A stretch of 64,000 nt of DNA from Nostoc sp. 'Peltigera membranacea cyanobiont' N6 (GCF_002949735.1 NZ_CP026681.1:4990001-5054000), one strand, 5' to 3'. Positions 26,528-36,406 are shown, counted from the stretch's first letter. The notes: generated from the letters alone by a model not told the origin. Program-made: numbers and translations.

Positions 26528-26707
26528 TCAAGGTAAAGCTTGAATGAGTTTCCGAATCACATCTATTGCTGGACTTCCTGTCTGTTCGCAATACTTTTCA
26601 AGGTTCTGGGCTTCATCTGATGTCAAGTTTAAGGTAATTCGCTTAAGCGCCCTTTTTTTAGTGGAGGTTGCCAAGCGGGGAGATTTAAGTGCAGCAGTTT
26701 TATTCAT
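26528..26707 (-). CDS. small ribbon-helix-helix-like protein
   Basis: 59 residues from the ATG at 26707 (MNKTAALKSPRLATSTKKRALKRITLNL); the longer frame to 26866 lacks a plausible N-terminus. The C-terminal 40 residues, KRITLNLTSDEAQNLEKYCEQTGSPAIDVIRKLIQAL, fit a CopG/Arc-type RHH DNA-binding fold: one beta strand followed by two helices. A basic N-terminal arm fits DNA contact. Small RHH proteins are often autoregulators or antitoxins, but no toxin partner is visible next to it. Function inferred only from fold. Confidence 0.65.
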   Translation of the reverse strand: MNKTAALKSPRLATSTKKRALKRITLNLTSDEAQNLEKYCEQTGSPAIDVIRKLIQALP

Positions 26708-26910
26708 TGATTGATAGTCTAGATATATACAAACTTTCTTTATCAAGATTGCCAATTCTGAACTATCTTTACCAGTGAAAATCGAGATTTTGAGATTGAA
26801 CTTAAGCTTTACACCCAAATTATTACCGAGAGGACAAAGTATTAAATAGTTAGTACCACACGGCATCTGCCATTATGTGTGATGCTAGAAGCTTTTGGCT
26901 AAAGAGCTTA

Positions 26911-27033
26911 GGGACTTCCAATAAATAAATTACCCAATCTTGTGGGGTGGGCATCTTGCCCGCCTTTGTATATGGGCGCTCATGTTGCCCACCCCACAAG
27001 AAGTAGTTGAGTATTTTTTTATTTGGAAGTCCC
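26911..27033. mobile_element. MITE-like element with GGGACTTCCAA ends
   Basis: Ends GGGACTTCCAATAAATAAAT (26911 onward) and TTTTATTTGGAAGTCCC (to 27033) are inverted copies, flanked on each side by TTA (26908-26910, 27034-27036), a possible target duplication. The interior is a second hairpin with 15-bp arms CTTGTGGGGTGGGCA (26939-26953) and its complement (26986-27000). Non-coding, 123 bp. Confidence 0.8.
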
Positions 27034-27221
27034 TTATGTCAGCAATGCCCCACAAACCAGATTGTCTGTTGAGCAAGCGATATTTAATTCCTGAGACGAT
27101 TGGATTGTCAAAGGTGGTTTTTATCAGTGAATATTTTGGTAATAGTATGTGTTTTAAATCTTCTGCAATATGAGATTATTCGTTTGTTATGGCTATCACC
27201 TCATATCTACAGCAACCTACC

Positions 27222-27471
27222 ATAGGAATCCGGTTTGATTTCTGAAAATATACGTAGGATGTGAGCGCGGAGAGTACGGCATCAAACCCTTGATAATAGT
27301 GCGTTACGAACTCCGTTCTAACACAACGCCAGTTGCTACAACGGAGGGAACCTCCCTTCGGGTTCACCAGTCGCCTACGGCGGGAAACCCGCCTACAGCG
27401 CTGGATTCACCGCAACGCACTGGCTCCTCTACAATACCTAATTTCGTTCAAAAATCAAATAGTAATCCTAT
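27222..27471. mobile_element. dispersed MITE-like element, copy B (complete)
   Basis: Left end ATAGGAATCCGGTTTGATTT and right end AAATCAAATAGTAATCCTAT are imperfect inverted repeats. The left 110 bp match copies at 15230 and 43952; the interior has a CCTCCCTTCGGG and GCCTACGGCGGG palindromic insert not shared with the other copies. No coding sequence. It ends 50 bp before the WD40-NTPase gene. Confidence 0.8.
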
Positions 27472-27520
27472 AGATAATTCCTTTTAGTTAAAGGTGGTTA
27501 CACCAATAGTGAGTTAATAC

Positions 27521-30500
27521 ATGACTTTACAGAATTGGAGACGCAAGCGTGGCGTTGCACTTACTAGCAAAGGGTTGCAGAAAATTAAGCAAGCAAAGCA
27601 TCAGTCAGAGGCAAAAGAAAATTTTGGAAACAGGTATACTCTTGAAGAAATGAGCGCCCTCTCTGGGTTATATTCCGCTACCATATCGAAAGTATTGAAT
27701 CGGGAAGGAGGCGTTGATAAACAGACTATTGAAAAGCTTTTTTCAGTTTTTCAATTAAAAATAGATAAAAGTGACTATTCAAGCTCAAATAATCGTCTAG
27801 ATTGGGGAGAAGCTATCTTTAACTCAGTTTTTTATGGACGGATTAAAGAACTTACTACGTTAGAGCAATGGATTCTTAACGAACACTGCCGATTGGTTGC
27901 CCTATTAGGAATAGGAGGGATTGGGAAAACAGCGCTGTCTGTAAAGCTTGCTCAACAGATTCAGGATAACTTTGAGTATGTGATCTGGCGATCGCTACGA
28001 GAAGCCCCACCTGTTAAAATTATTCTAAGTAACCTGATCCAATTCTTATCTGATGAGCAGGAAACAGAAAGCAATTTACCAGAAAGCTTTAGCGATCGGG
28101 TATCGAGACTCCTCTATTATTTGCAAAATCATCGCTGTTTGGTGATTCTTGATAACGCAGAGTCAATTCTCCGCAGTGGTAGCCGCGCCGGACTTTATCG
28201 AGAAGGATATGAGGAATATGGTGAGCTTTTAAGACGGATAGGAGAAGGAACTCACCAAAGCTGCTTAATACTGACTAGTCGTGAAAAACCGAAAGAAGTA
28301 GCATTACTTGAAGGACAAGCAATACCTGTTCGCTCATTACCATTAAGTGGTTTGAAGGTAGCAGAAGGGCAAGAAATCTTAAAACTCAAAGGGCTATCTG
28401 CGGTAGAGGATGAATGGAAAGTAATGATTGAGCGCTACGCAGGCAATCCACTGGCCTTAAAGATAGTTGCTACAACCATTCAAGATATTTTTGGTGGTAA
28501 TGTCACTGAATTTTTGCAACAAGACACGGCTGTTTTTGGCGACATTCGTGATGTTTTAGAGCAGCAGTTTGAGCGCTTGTCAGATTTAGAAAAGGATATT
28601 ATGTACTGGCTGGCGATTAATCGTGAGTCGCTTACACTCTCAGAATTGCGAGACGATATTATATCACCAGTTGCACAATCAAAATTATTAGAGGCTGTAG
28701 AATCGCTGGGGAGGCGATCGCTAATTGAAAAAGCTACGCCTACGCTCATTGATAAAACTGGATCGTTTTTTACCCTCCAGCCTGTGGTGATGGAATATGT
28801 GACTAATAGTTTGATAGAACAAGTCTGTGAAGAGATTGTCACCCAGAATATTGATTTATTCAGGAGTAAAGCTCTAACAAAAGCCACAGCAAAAGAATAT
28901 GTCAGGGATACTCAAATTAGCCTCATAATTAAACCAGTTATAGATGGGCTGCTTACTGCTTTTAGAAGTAAAAAAAACTTAGAAAATCACTTAGCTCAAA
29001 TTTTAGCAACGCTACGAGAGATATCCCCTCTAGAACAAAGTTATACAGCAGGAAATGTCTTTAACCTCCTTTGTTCTTTAGAAACCGATCTCAGCAATTA
29101 TGATTTTTCTTATCTAACTATTTGGCAAGCCGATTTGCAGAATGTAAAGTTGCATAATGCAAATTTTGCTCGCGCCCATCTAGCTAAGTGTGTTTTTATT
29201 GAAACCTTTGGTGGTATTTTTTCGGTAGCTTTTAGCCCGGATGGTAAACTTTTAGCTACTGGTGATACCAATGGAGAAATTCGCTTGTACGAAGTTGCCA
29301 ATAGTCAGCAACTTATGGCTTGTAAAGGGCATACTGGTTGGGTTTGGTCAGTTACTTTTAGTCCCGACGGCAAAGTTCTTGCCAGTGGTAGCAATGACCA
29401 AACAATAAAACTGTGGGATATCAGTACTGGTCAGTGCTTAAAAACTTTTGAGGGTCATATTGGTGGGGTTCGTTCGGTCACTTTTAGTCCTGACAATCAG
29501 GTTCTTGCTAGTGGCAGTGATGACCAAACGGTGAAGCTGTGGAATATCAGTACAGGCAAATGTTTCAAAACATTACAAGAAAATGGTTGTAGTGTATGGT
29601 CTGTTGCCTTTAATCCAAAAGGTGATGTGTTAGCAAGTGGAAATGATGACTATAAAGTCAGGCTGTGGGATATTAACAGCAATTCATGTATTCACACTTT
29701 AGAAGGCCATACTCAGTGGGTATACTCAGTCACTTTCAGCCCTGACGGTAATACACTAGCTAGCGCTAGCCATGACCAAACAGTTAAACTTTGGGACACA
29801 AATACTGGTAAATGTATTAAAACTTTGCAGGGGCATACAGACTTGGTACATTCAGTTACCTTTAGCGTCGATGGTAGCACTCTTGTTAGTTGCGGTGAAG
29901 ACCAAACAGTTAAGGTATGGGATTTCGTGACTGGCCAATGCCTTAAAACTCTACAAGGACATAAAAGTAGGGTATGGTCGTTAGCAATATGCATAAATCA
30001 AAATATCTGTGCTAGTAGCAGTGATGACCAAACGGTAAAGTTATGGAATATCAGTACTGGTCGATGCATTAAGACCTTCCAGGGTTACAACAATGGGATA
30101 TGGTCAGTTGCTGTTAGCCCAAACGATAATTTCCTTGCCAGTGGTAGTAACGACCAAACAGTGACACTGTGGGATGCTATGGCTGGTAAGTGTCTCAAAA
30201 CTTTACAGGGACATGATAGGAGAGTTACATCAGTTGTGTTTAGCCCTGATTCTCAATTGCTTGCTAGTGGCAGCGAAGACCAAACAATAAGAATATGGGA
30301 TATAAATAATAGTAAATGTCTTAAAATATTGAAAGGACATAGTAATCGAGTTACATCAGTTACTTTTAGTGCTGACAGCTATTTTTTGGCAAGTGGTAGT
30401 GATGACCAAACAATAAGAATATGGGATATTACCACTGGGCAATGCCTCAATACTTTACGAGAACATAGTGGTAGAACATGGTCAGTCACCTTCAGTCCTG

Positions 30501-31063
30501 ATAGTCATGTATTAGCTAGTGGTAGTCATGACGGAACAGTGAAACTTTGGGATATTCGCATTAGCAAATGCCTTCATACTTTACAAGGTCATACCGAATG
30601 GGTTTGGGCAGTTGGCTTCAGTTCAGATGGTGGTATGCTAGCTAGCGGTAGCGGAGACCAAACGATTAAAATCTGGGATGTCACTACTGGTCAGTGTCTT
30701 AGAACTTTGCAAGGTCATACAAATACTATATATTCAGTTGCTTTCAGTTCTGATGGTCGCATACTGGCGAGTGGCAGTGGGGACCAAACAGTTAAGCTTT
30801 GGGATGTTAGCACAGGTAGGTGTTTAAGAACTCTATTAGGACATACTAGATGGGTTTGGTCAGTTACCTTTAGTTCTGATGGTCAGACTGTGGTCAGTTG
30901 TAGTGAAGATGAGACAATTAAGATTTGGGATGTACAAACAGGTGAATGTTTAAAAACTTTGAAGAGTAAAAATCCTTATGAGGGAATGAATATCACTAGC
31001 ATAAGTGGTTTAACTGACTCTCAAAAGGATACTTTAAAAGCTCTAGGAGCAGTTGAGTATTAA
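27521..31063 (+). CDS. STAND NTPase with N-terminal HTH and 14 WD40 repeats
   Basis: 1180 residues. N-terminal helical segment of about 85 residues (YTLEEMSALSGLYSATISKVLNREGGVDKQTIEKLF) looks like a helix-turn-helix. The NB-ARC-type NTPase follows: P-loop GIGGIGKTA at 130-138, Walker B CLVILDNAE, SCLILTSREKP sensor, then GNPLALKIVATTI (GxP motif). After a helical region, 14 WD40 repeats (about 565-1155, each ending LWD/IWD) predict two seven-blade propellers. STAND proteins are switch-like ATPases in signalling, cell death or defence; WD40s sense partners. The end, after the last WD, is a short unmatched tail. Preceded by MITE copy B. Confidence 0.95.
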   Translation: MTLQNWRRKRGVALTSKGLQKIKQAKHQSEAKENFGNRYTLEEMSALSGLYSATISKVLNREGGVDKQTIEKLFSVFQLKIDKSDYSSSNNRLDWGEAIFNSVFYGRIKELTTLEQWILNEHCRLVALLGIGGIGKTALSVKLAQQIQDNFEYVIWRSLREAPPVKIILSNLIQFLSDEQETESNLPESFSDRVSRLLYYLQNHRCLVILDNAESILRSGSRAGLYREGYEEYGELLRRIGEGTHQSCLILTSREKPKEVALLEGQAIPVRSLPLSGLKVAEGQEILKLKGLSAVEDEWKVMIERYAGNPLALKIVATTIQDIFGGNVTEFLQQDTAVFGDIRDVLEQQFERLSDLEKDIMYWLAINRESLTLSELRDDIISPVAQSKLLEAVESLGRRSLIEKATPTLIDKTGSFFTLQPVVMEYVTNSLIEQVCEEIVTQNIDLFRSKALTKATAKEYVRDTQISLIIKPVIDGLLTAFRSKKNLENHLAQILATLREISPLEQSYTAGNVFNLLCSLETDLSNYDFSYLTIWQADLQNVKLHNANFARAHLAKCVFIETFGGIFSVAFSPDGKLLATGDTNGEIRLYEVANSQQLMACKGHTGWVWSVTFSPDGKVLASGSNDQTIKLWDISTGQCLKTFEGHIGGVRSVTFSPDNQVLASGSDDQTVKLWNISTGKCFKTLQENGCSVWSVAFNPKGDVLASGNDDYKVRLWDINSNSCIHTLEGHTQWVYSVTFSPDGNTLASASHDQTVKLWDTNTGKCIKTLQGHTDLVHSVTFSVDGSTLVSCGEDQTVKVWDFVTGQCLKTLQGHKSRVWSLAICINQNICASSSDDQTVKLWNISTGRCIKTFQGYNNGIWSVAVSPNDNFLASGSNDQTVTLWDAMAGKCLKTLQGHDRRVTSVVFSPDSQLLASGSEDQTIRIWDINNSKCLKILKGHSNRVTSVTFSADSYFLASGSDDQTIRIWDITTGQCLNTLREHSGRTWSVTFSPDSHVLASGSHDGTVKLWDIRISKCLHTLQGHTEWVWAVGFSSDGGMLASGSGDQTIKIWDVTTGQCLRTLQGHTNTIYSVAFSSDGRILASGSGDQTVKLWDVSTGRCLRTLLGHTRWVWSVTFSSDGQTVVSCSEDETIKIWDVQTGECLKTLKSKNPYEGMNITSISGLTDSQKDTLKALGAVEY

Positions 31064-31123
31064 AGGAGACTTAATATTAAAGTTATAAAACAAAGTCAAG
31101 CCAGTTTGCGAACAAGTGCTAAT

Positions 31124-32107
31124 TCAATTAGTTATTTTGCCTTTCAATAGCGAAACTGCACCTAAAATGCTGTATGCTAGCATTCCTAATCCAGCAGATG
31201 CTTCGGGTACTGGTACTGGCTGAAGTGCTGAGAATGCTAATTCTCCAATTAGCTTATGAGCAGTAGTTGTAGGATGTACTCCGTCCCAAAACAAAAATTC
31301 TTTAGGGTTACAGGAAACCTGTTGTGTGGGAATATCTATAGGCACTACTGATAAGTCTTCGCTAAGGCAAGAGTTAGTAACGTTTGTAAAACCGAATTCC
31401 TCTGGAGCGGCAACGATCCGATCAAATAGGGAATTAACATTCAGTTCTATAATGTTAATATCAGGACTTAATTGTTGGCTCAAAACTTTGAGTTCTGTAT
31501 TCAAGCTAGAGTTATGTTCGCTGCTAAATGTGCTGAATAAGTTGGAACGTTCACTGGTGAAATTTGCAAAAGGCGATTTTCCCAAATCTGGTAAGTTGAC
31601 GACCATGATATCTTTAGCACCATCAGCAACAAGTGATGTCAACGCTGTTGATAAATTTGCCACTGTATTGCTAGGATTTGGCTCACCATCGAAAAAGTAA
31701 CTTAAGTAGTCATTAGTACCAGCCCAAATAATATATAGAGCATTTGGATCGGCAGTTTCATTTCCTGCTACAAAGTTATTTATCTGTTGCTGCAATCCTG
31801 GTAAAGTAGCCAAACCAATATTCTCAGTTCCTGTAGTCGCACCACCAAAAGCAAAGTTATTTTTCAGGTTTAATGTTAATCCTAGATCGGAGGCAAGATA
31901 ATCAACCCAAATTGGGCCATTAGAAAAATGCCCATTATAGTATGTTGGATTTGGAGGAATAATTCCATTAGTGGCATTAAATACATTACCAATATCAGAC
32001 AAACTGTCTCCAAAAACATAAATATTATCATAATCTTTTGCTAATACTTTGAGTGGAAATATCAAAGATAACAGCAAAAATCCTGTTGTTATAATTCGTC
32101 TTTGCAC
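31124..32107 (-). CDS. exported SGNH/GDSL esterase with PEP-CTERM-like tail
   Basis: 327 residues. Signal peptide (TTGFLLLSLIFPLKVLA), then the GDSL-family blocks: block I IYVFGDSLSDIGN with the nucleophile Ser, block III YIIWAGTNDYLSY with the oxyanion-hole Asn, and block V LFWDGVHPTTTAH with the catalytic Asp/His. Such enzymes hydrolyse esters of lipids or polysaccharides outside the plasma membrane. The C-terminus (VPVPEASAGLGMLAYSILGAVSLLKGKITN) is PEP-CTERM-like, suggesting exosortase sorting, as for the protein at 16979-17755. Convergent with the WD40 gene; next to the KAS III gene, 49 bp away. Confidence 0.92.
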   Translation of the reverse strand: MQRRIITTGFLLLSLIFPLKVLAKDYDNIYVFGDSLSDIGNVFNATNGIIPPNPTYYNGHFSNGPIWVDYLASDLGLTLNLKNNFAFGGATTGTENIGLATLPGLQQQINNFVAGNETADPNALYIIWAGTNDYLSYFFDGEPNPSNTVANLSTALTSLVADGAKDIMVVNLPDLGKSPFANFTSERSNLFSTFSSEHNSSLNTELKVLSQQLSPDINIIELNVNSLFDRIVAAPEEFGFTNVTNSCLSEDLSVVPIDIPTQQVSCNPKEFLFWDGVHPTTTAHKLIGELAFSALQPVPVPEASAGLGMLAYSILGAVSLLKGKITN

Positions 32108-32156
32108 GCTTAACTCCTTTATTTATAAAGATGCCAGTAAGAAATTCCGCTCCTTT

Positions 32157-33269
32157 TTAGAGAGATTTTTTTGCTAATTTAGAACTTTCAAGAGGGTGAG
32201 GGGCTAACGCCACATTACCCCAGCGCATTACACTTGCAGAAGCAACACCTGCTGCACCAGAACCATAAATGAGAACTAAGTCATTTTCGTGAATCTTACC
32301 CAAATGTGCAGCATGGTAAAGATTTGCCACAGTCAGTACTGGCCCTATATTTGCATATAGAGGGTAGAGATCGATCGTGCGCTCTGGGTTAATACCTAGT
32401 AGCCGCGTGCAGAAGCGTGTCATCCAAGCAGTAGGGGTATTGAAAAGAAAAAAGTCGATTTGCTCTAACGTTACACCAGCAGATGCGATCGCACCCTCAC
32501 AACATATAGAAAGAAACTCCGCAGCAGTTTCGCGTAGAGCCTTTGCATCCTTACCAGTCTGTATGCGAAGTCGTGAATTTCCTTGTTCATCCTTTGTCAG
32601 TTCAGTAGATACTACTTCACACAGCGCACCTGTATGAACTGTCTTAGTGCCCAGGATACCCTGATTTCCTTCGAGTGAACTGACTACAAAGGCTCCAGCA
32701 CCATCACCAAGAAACCAAGACACAGTATCTTGCTCGTCACAAACGCGAGAGTACGAACACGAAATAACTACGAGTACATTGCGATACTCTCCCGCTCGTA
32801 CCAAAGCAGAGGCAGTTTGAAGTACAACTGGTGTACTCCCACAGGTTGCATCAAGATTCCATGCAGCACCCACAAGACCGAGTTTACGGGCAAGAAAGGC
32901 GGCATTGCCAAATCCAATTTGTTCAGGCCAAACTGAGGCCACAATCATCAAATCAATATCATTAACTGAAAGTTTAGCTGCATTCAAGGCATCTGTTGCC
33001 GCGCGATACTCCAAGGTTAACGAAGACTCGTCATGACCAAGCAGCCAGCGCTCAACAGTACCACGAAATGGATCTGAAAGATAAGGCAGCATCTCCAGAT
33101 CAAACTCGTTATTTGGAGTGCTTCCAGTCAGCGAAAAGAGCCTTGCTAGTCCTTTTTGTTCAGTCTGAGCTATTAGCTCAGGGTACTTTTCTACGTAATA
33201 GTTATTGGTACGTCTAATAGTTGGAAAACTTAGTGCAACTGAGCGAATACCTACTGGGAAATGCACCAT
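32157..33269 (-). CDS. KAS III-like (FabH-related) acyl-condensing/transferring enzyme
   Basis: 370 residues with the thiolase fold of ketoacyl-ACP synthase III. The active-site Cys is C143 in WNLDATCGSTPVVL. GDGAGAFVVSS is the family nucleotide-like glycine loop at 188-198. The expected catalytic His (PHQAN in FabH) is replaced: the aligned segment is FLFNTPTAWM with Asn277. The second Asn is kept (YANIGP, N307). The change suggests it does not decarboxylate malonyl-ACP and may be an acyltransferase or a starter-unit enzyme. It lies 25 bp downstream of the ThDP enzyme gene: a two-gene specialised-metabolism operon. Confidence 0.88.
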   Translation of the reverse strand: MVHFPVGIRSVALSFPTIRRTNNYYVEKYPELIAQTEQKGLARLFSLTGSTPNNEFDLEMLPYLSDPFRGTVERWLLGHDESSLTLEYRAATDALNAAKLSVNDIDLMIVASVWPEQIGFGNAAFLARKLGLVGAAWNLDATCGSTPVVLQTASALVRAGEYRNVLVVISCSYSRVCDEQDTVSWFLGDGAGAFVVSSLEGNQGILGTKTVHTGALCEVVSTELTKDEQGNSRLRIQTGKDAKALRETAAEFLSICCEGAIASAGVTLEQIDFFLFNTPTAWMTRFCTRLLGINPERTIDLYPLYANIGPVLTVANLYHAAHLGKIHENDLVLIYGSGAAGVASASVMRWGNVALAPHPLESSKLAKKSL

Positions 33270-33294
33270 ATAAAAAATTCTCTGTTATCTTATC

Positions 33295-35052
33295 TTAATA
33301 GTTGGTAGCGCCCTGTAAAATCAGGCTTAGATTACGACTTTGAGTGGGTGCTATTTGGGTGGGATCTATGATTACATCAACCACAAATGGGCCGTTCGCC
33401 GCGATCGCTTTTTCTAGTGCTACTTGAACGTCAGTTTCTTTTTCAACCCGAATACCTTCTGCTCCCATTCCCTGAGCAATCTTGACGAAATCTGCCTGTG
33501 GAATCGTTGCATCTACGTTATTGAATCCTAGATATGCTATCCCCTGTTCGCAGATGTTATAACGCCCATCATTGAGTACAATCCAGACGGCAGGAATTTG
33601 ATATTTTACAGCCGTGTTTACCTCGCTGTTCATCAGCATGGCACCATCTCCGACAATGGCAACAGCCTTGCCATTCCGTGCCAAAGCAGCACCTACTACA
33701 CCTGTGACAAAATGCCCCATAGAACCAAATCCGTTGCCGATCCGGTAACGATTTGGTGTGGTAAATCGTAGCAGATGAATTACCCAAGCAAAAGAGTTAC
33801 CTGACTCTGCCATTACCACTGCATCGCTTCTATCAACAATCACTTGTTGAATCACATCCATGAGCCATTCTGGTCGCACTAGACCAACCGCACGTGGCTT
33901 GATGACATCGCGTTTGAATTGAGGCAGCACTATTGTTTGTGAGCGGCCAGTATTTTCTCTTAAGTTCTTCAGCAGACTCTTCAGGAAGATTCTTACGTCC
34001 GACTGGATGGCGAAAGTTTCAGTAGATGGATATGCAGTTCCCGGTATTTCCGGGTCGATGTCAACATGCAAAAAGCCTTGCCTGGGAATCATCACAGGGT
34101 TCCAAAAGGAGGTAAATTCGCCAAGACGTGTTCCTAATACCAGGATTTGCCTTGGACGTTGCTCTCTCATGTATCTGAAAACAGACTCATGCCCACCAAA
34201 GCCGGTAACACCTACAAACTGAGGATGATCTTCAGGAAAAATACCCTTAGCTCGTGGCGAACACATTACGGCAGCCCCTGTTCTTTCAGCAAGCTGGCGA
34301 ATCTCTTCTCCTGCACCCCGTGCCCCAAAGCCCACCCAAATTGCAAACGGCTCCTCAGAAAGTAAGCGAACACATTCGGCTATCGTCTCCTCACTTGCTG
34401 TTGCCGCAGCCTGAGAGAAAGTTACTCGTGGCAAGGATGTATTTACACAACTTGTCTGGATGTTTGCCGGAATGCTGATATGAGCTACAAATCCTCCAGG
34501 TTGTCCTATACCAAGAGCAATCCTGCGAGCAACCTCTGGAAGTTCATTGCTGGATTCTAGGGTTGTCGCATAATGGAATATTGTTCCCGAAGTAAAAATA
34601 CCTGCACTAGGCATGGTGTAGTTGCTAGTTTCTTGACAAGCCCACCGTCCGCGCTGTGGTGCAGAGGTCGAAGCTGACACGAAAATTACCTTAGCTCCCT
34701 CCCAACGGGCAGCCAACAATCCTGTCAAAGCATTGGTGATTCCCGGCCCTGTAGTAGTGAATACCACAACCGGGCGATCGCTAGCAAAGTAAGCCTCAAT
34801 TGCTGCAAAAGCGGCTCCAGCTTCGTGGCGAAAGTGCAGCACCTGCATGGAACTTTGGTGTAACGCAGCCCATATTGGTGCGATCGCACCTCCCGAAACC
34901 CCAAAGGCATACTCTACTCCCATCTCTTTTAGCATTTTAACCACTGCCTCTGCTACCGAAGAAGGTCTAGATGGCTGGCTATGAGATTCCTGTTCAGTAG
35001 AGTTTAATTGTTCAGTGGTAGTCGCTTGTGTGTCCTGAAATTTAAGATGCAT
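33295..35052 (-). CDS. ThDP-dependent enzyme of the acetolactate synthase family
   Basis: About 585 residues from the ATG at 35052 (MHLKFQDTQ); the frame is open to an ATG at 35193, but that extension (Trp/Lys-rich, unlike the family) is unlikely. Three family domains: Pyr (FGVSGGAIAPIWAALHQ..FRHEAGAAFAAIEAYF, with the activating Glu in HEAGAA), the central domain (GARGAGEEIRQLAERTGAAV) and PP, with the ThDP/Mg motif GDGAMLMNSEVNTAVKYQIP..LNDGRYN. Such enzymes join 2-oxo acids to aldehydes or 2-oxo acids (acyloin/acetolactate). It precedes the KAS III-like gene by 25 bp. Because housekeeping ilvB has an ilvN partner that is absent here, I infer a specialised role, for example acyloin or polyketide-like chemistry. 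Confidence 0.9.
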   Translation of the reverse strand: MHLKFQDTQATTTEQLNSTEQESHSQPSRPSSVAEAVVKMLKEMGVEYAFGVSGGAIAPIWAALHQSSMQVLHFRHEAGAAFAAIEAYFASDRPVVVFTTTGPGITNALTGLLAARWEGAKVIFVSASTSAPQRGRWACQETSNYTMPSAGIFTSGTIFHYATTLESSNELPEVARRIALGIGQPGGFVAHISIPANIQTSCVNTSLPRVTFSQAAATASEETIAECVRLLSEEPFAIWVGFGARGAGEEIRQLAERTGAAVMCSPRAKGIFPEDHPQFVGVTGFGGHESVFRYMREQRPRQILVLGTRLGEFTSFWNPVMIPRQGFLHVDIDPEIPGTAYPSTETFAIQSDVRIFLKSLLKNLRENTGRSQTIVLPQFKRDVIKPRAVGLVRPEWLMDVIQQVIVDRSDAVVMAESGNSFAWVIHLLRFTTPNRYRIGNGFGSMGHFVTGVVGAALARNGKAVAIVGDGAMLMNSEVNTAVKYQIPAVWIVLNDGRYNICEQGIAYLGFNNVDATIPQADFVKIAQGMGAEGIRVEKETDVQVALEKAIAANGPFVVDVIIDPTQIAPTQSRNLSLILQGATNY

Positions 35053-35531
35053 ACAAACTATACTTGTTAGGAATAATTTCCCCTGCGAACTAGCATTATC
35101 CCACACGCTAAACTCAGCAATATTACTTTTTTTAGATAAGTACCATAGAAATTTTTTTAGTACTGCTTTACGAAACCAGGGAGTAACGTTCAAACGACCC
35201 TTGCACTTCGCCTTGCCAATCTTTTAGCTGTTGAAACTTTGATATCAGAAATCTCTAAAGACCTCAATAATATCTGGATGTAGCGATACCTGCGGCGGGC
35301 TGCGTCGATAAGGATCTGTTGTTACAAAACGAAACAGGGATTGCAACATAGATTGATTCTGCCTTACTCTGGAAAAACTACCATGCCAGTTTGACAGCAC
35401 GTTCGCCCTTATTTTGAGGGCAACAGGTAAGGGACGGGTGATGCTCGTACCAACGCTTTTCTTCTGGGTCTTCAGGATTCAGCGTTCTGCCGATAAACTT
35501 GTTCAATAAAACACTTTGATAGCCTAAAACG
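35053..35531. other. intergenic, no gene recognised
   Basis: Divergent space between the ThDP enzyme and the plus-strand gene at 35532, about 480 bp. No convincing open frame; the promoters of both neighbours must be here. Confidence 0.45.
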
Positions 35532-36401
35532 ATGAAAGCATCTGCTAATTTCGACTTTGAAGACGAGAAATTTAATGCACCGCCTTCTCAAGTCATCCCT
35601 TGGTGTCAGATGATTAATCCTCGGTATGGCACAGATGGTATGCAATCCCACGGTTTGGCGATAAAACTAGATAATGCTAATGCTGTTGGCTTTGTGCCAG
35701 ATGATAATTGGCAGCAGGTAGAGCATGAATTTAGCTCTGGAGTCGAAACAGTCTTTATTAGCAACACTCCAAACTTGGTTTTAGTGCGTCGGGGGCCATT
35801 GTCTGTCAAAGACCGGGAAAGTGGTCTAAAACTGGGTACGCTCAAAGAAAATTATGATGCTTTTTTAGCAGATAAACTTAAATTTAAAACCTTTACTCGC
35901 TATCTAATTTTTATAGTGGGTGAAAATAAAAAGTTTTTACATGAATCACCATTACAACTAACTCTTAATGGTGCTGCTGGAGCAAGTTTCAGCAAAACCT
36001 ACTGCGAATATCAACAAGGTAAAGTAGTTAGTGGATTCGTTGCTGAACTAGAAAAAGCTTATGCTATTTACCGGAAGCAACCTTTAACACCAAAAGGGCC
36101 TTTATTCCATGCTCACGGTATTTTTTGCCCGATAATTGACTGTGAAGAAAGAGGTATTGAACCAAATACTGTTCTAGTCGCTTCAACTGTAGACTACAAA
36201 CATCCCACGGTAGGGACTTTAACCCAATATTTAATTGCTTCGGATTCTCTTGAGTCTGCAATGATTTGTAAGACTTTTGAAGAATACAAAGATTTTGGGA
36301 AGGAACCTGTAAAATCAGAAACGCCTAAATTGGCAATGGCAGGAGTTTCTAATTCTTATGTTTATGCCGATGAAGATGATTTTGCTTATCCGCCGTATTA
36401 G
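35532..36401 (+). CDS. hypothetical cyanobacterial protein (possibly DUF5895)
   Basis: 289 residues, soluble, without signal peptide. I do not recognise a characterised domain; the pattern PWCQMINPRYGTDGMQSHGLAIKLDNANAVGF and the later GPLFHAHGIFCPIIDCEERGIEPNTVLVASTVDYKHPTVGTLTQYLIAS resembles a family often seen on cyanobacterial chromosomes and plasmids and provisionally named DUF5895. The tail (YVYADEDDFAYPPY) is acidic and Tyr-rich. There is a Cys-x-x-x-x-x-Cys near residue 207. Followed immediately by a heptamer repeat tract. No functional prediction. Confidence 0.75.
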   Translation: MKASANFDFEDEKFNAPPSQVIPWCQMINPRYGTDGMQSHGLAIKLDNANAVGFVPDDNWQQVEHEFSSGVETVFISNTPNLVLVRRGPLSVKDRESGLKLGTLKENYDAFLADKLKFKTFTRYLIFIVGENKKFLHESPLQLTLNGAAGASFSKTYCEYQQGKVVSGFVAELEKAYAIYRKQPLTPKGPLFHAHGIFCPIIDCEERGIEPNTVLVASTVDYKHPTVGTLTQYLIASDSLESAMICKTFEEYKDFGKEPVKSETPKLAMAGVSNSYVYADEDDFAYPPY

Positions 36402-36406
36402 GTGGG

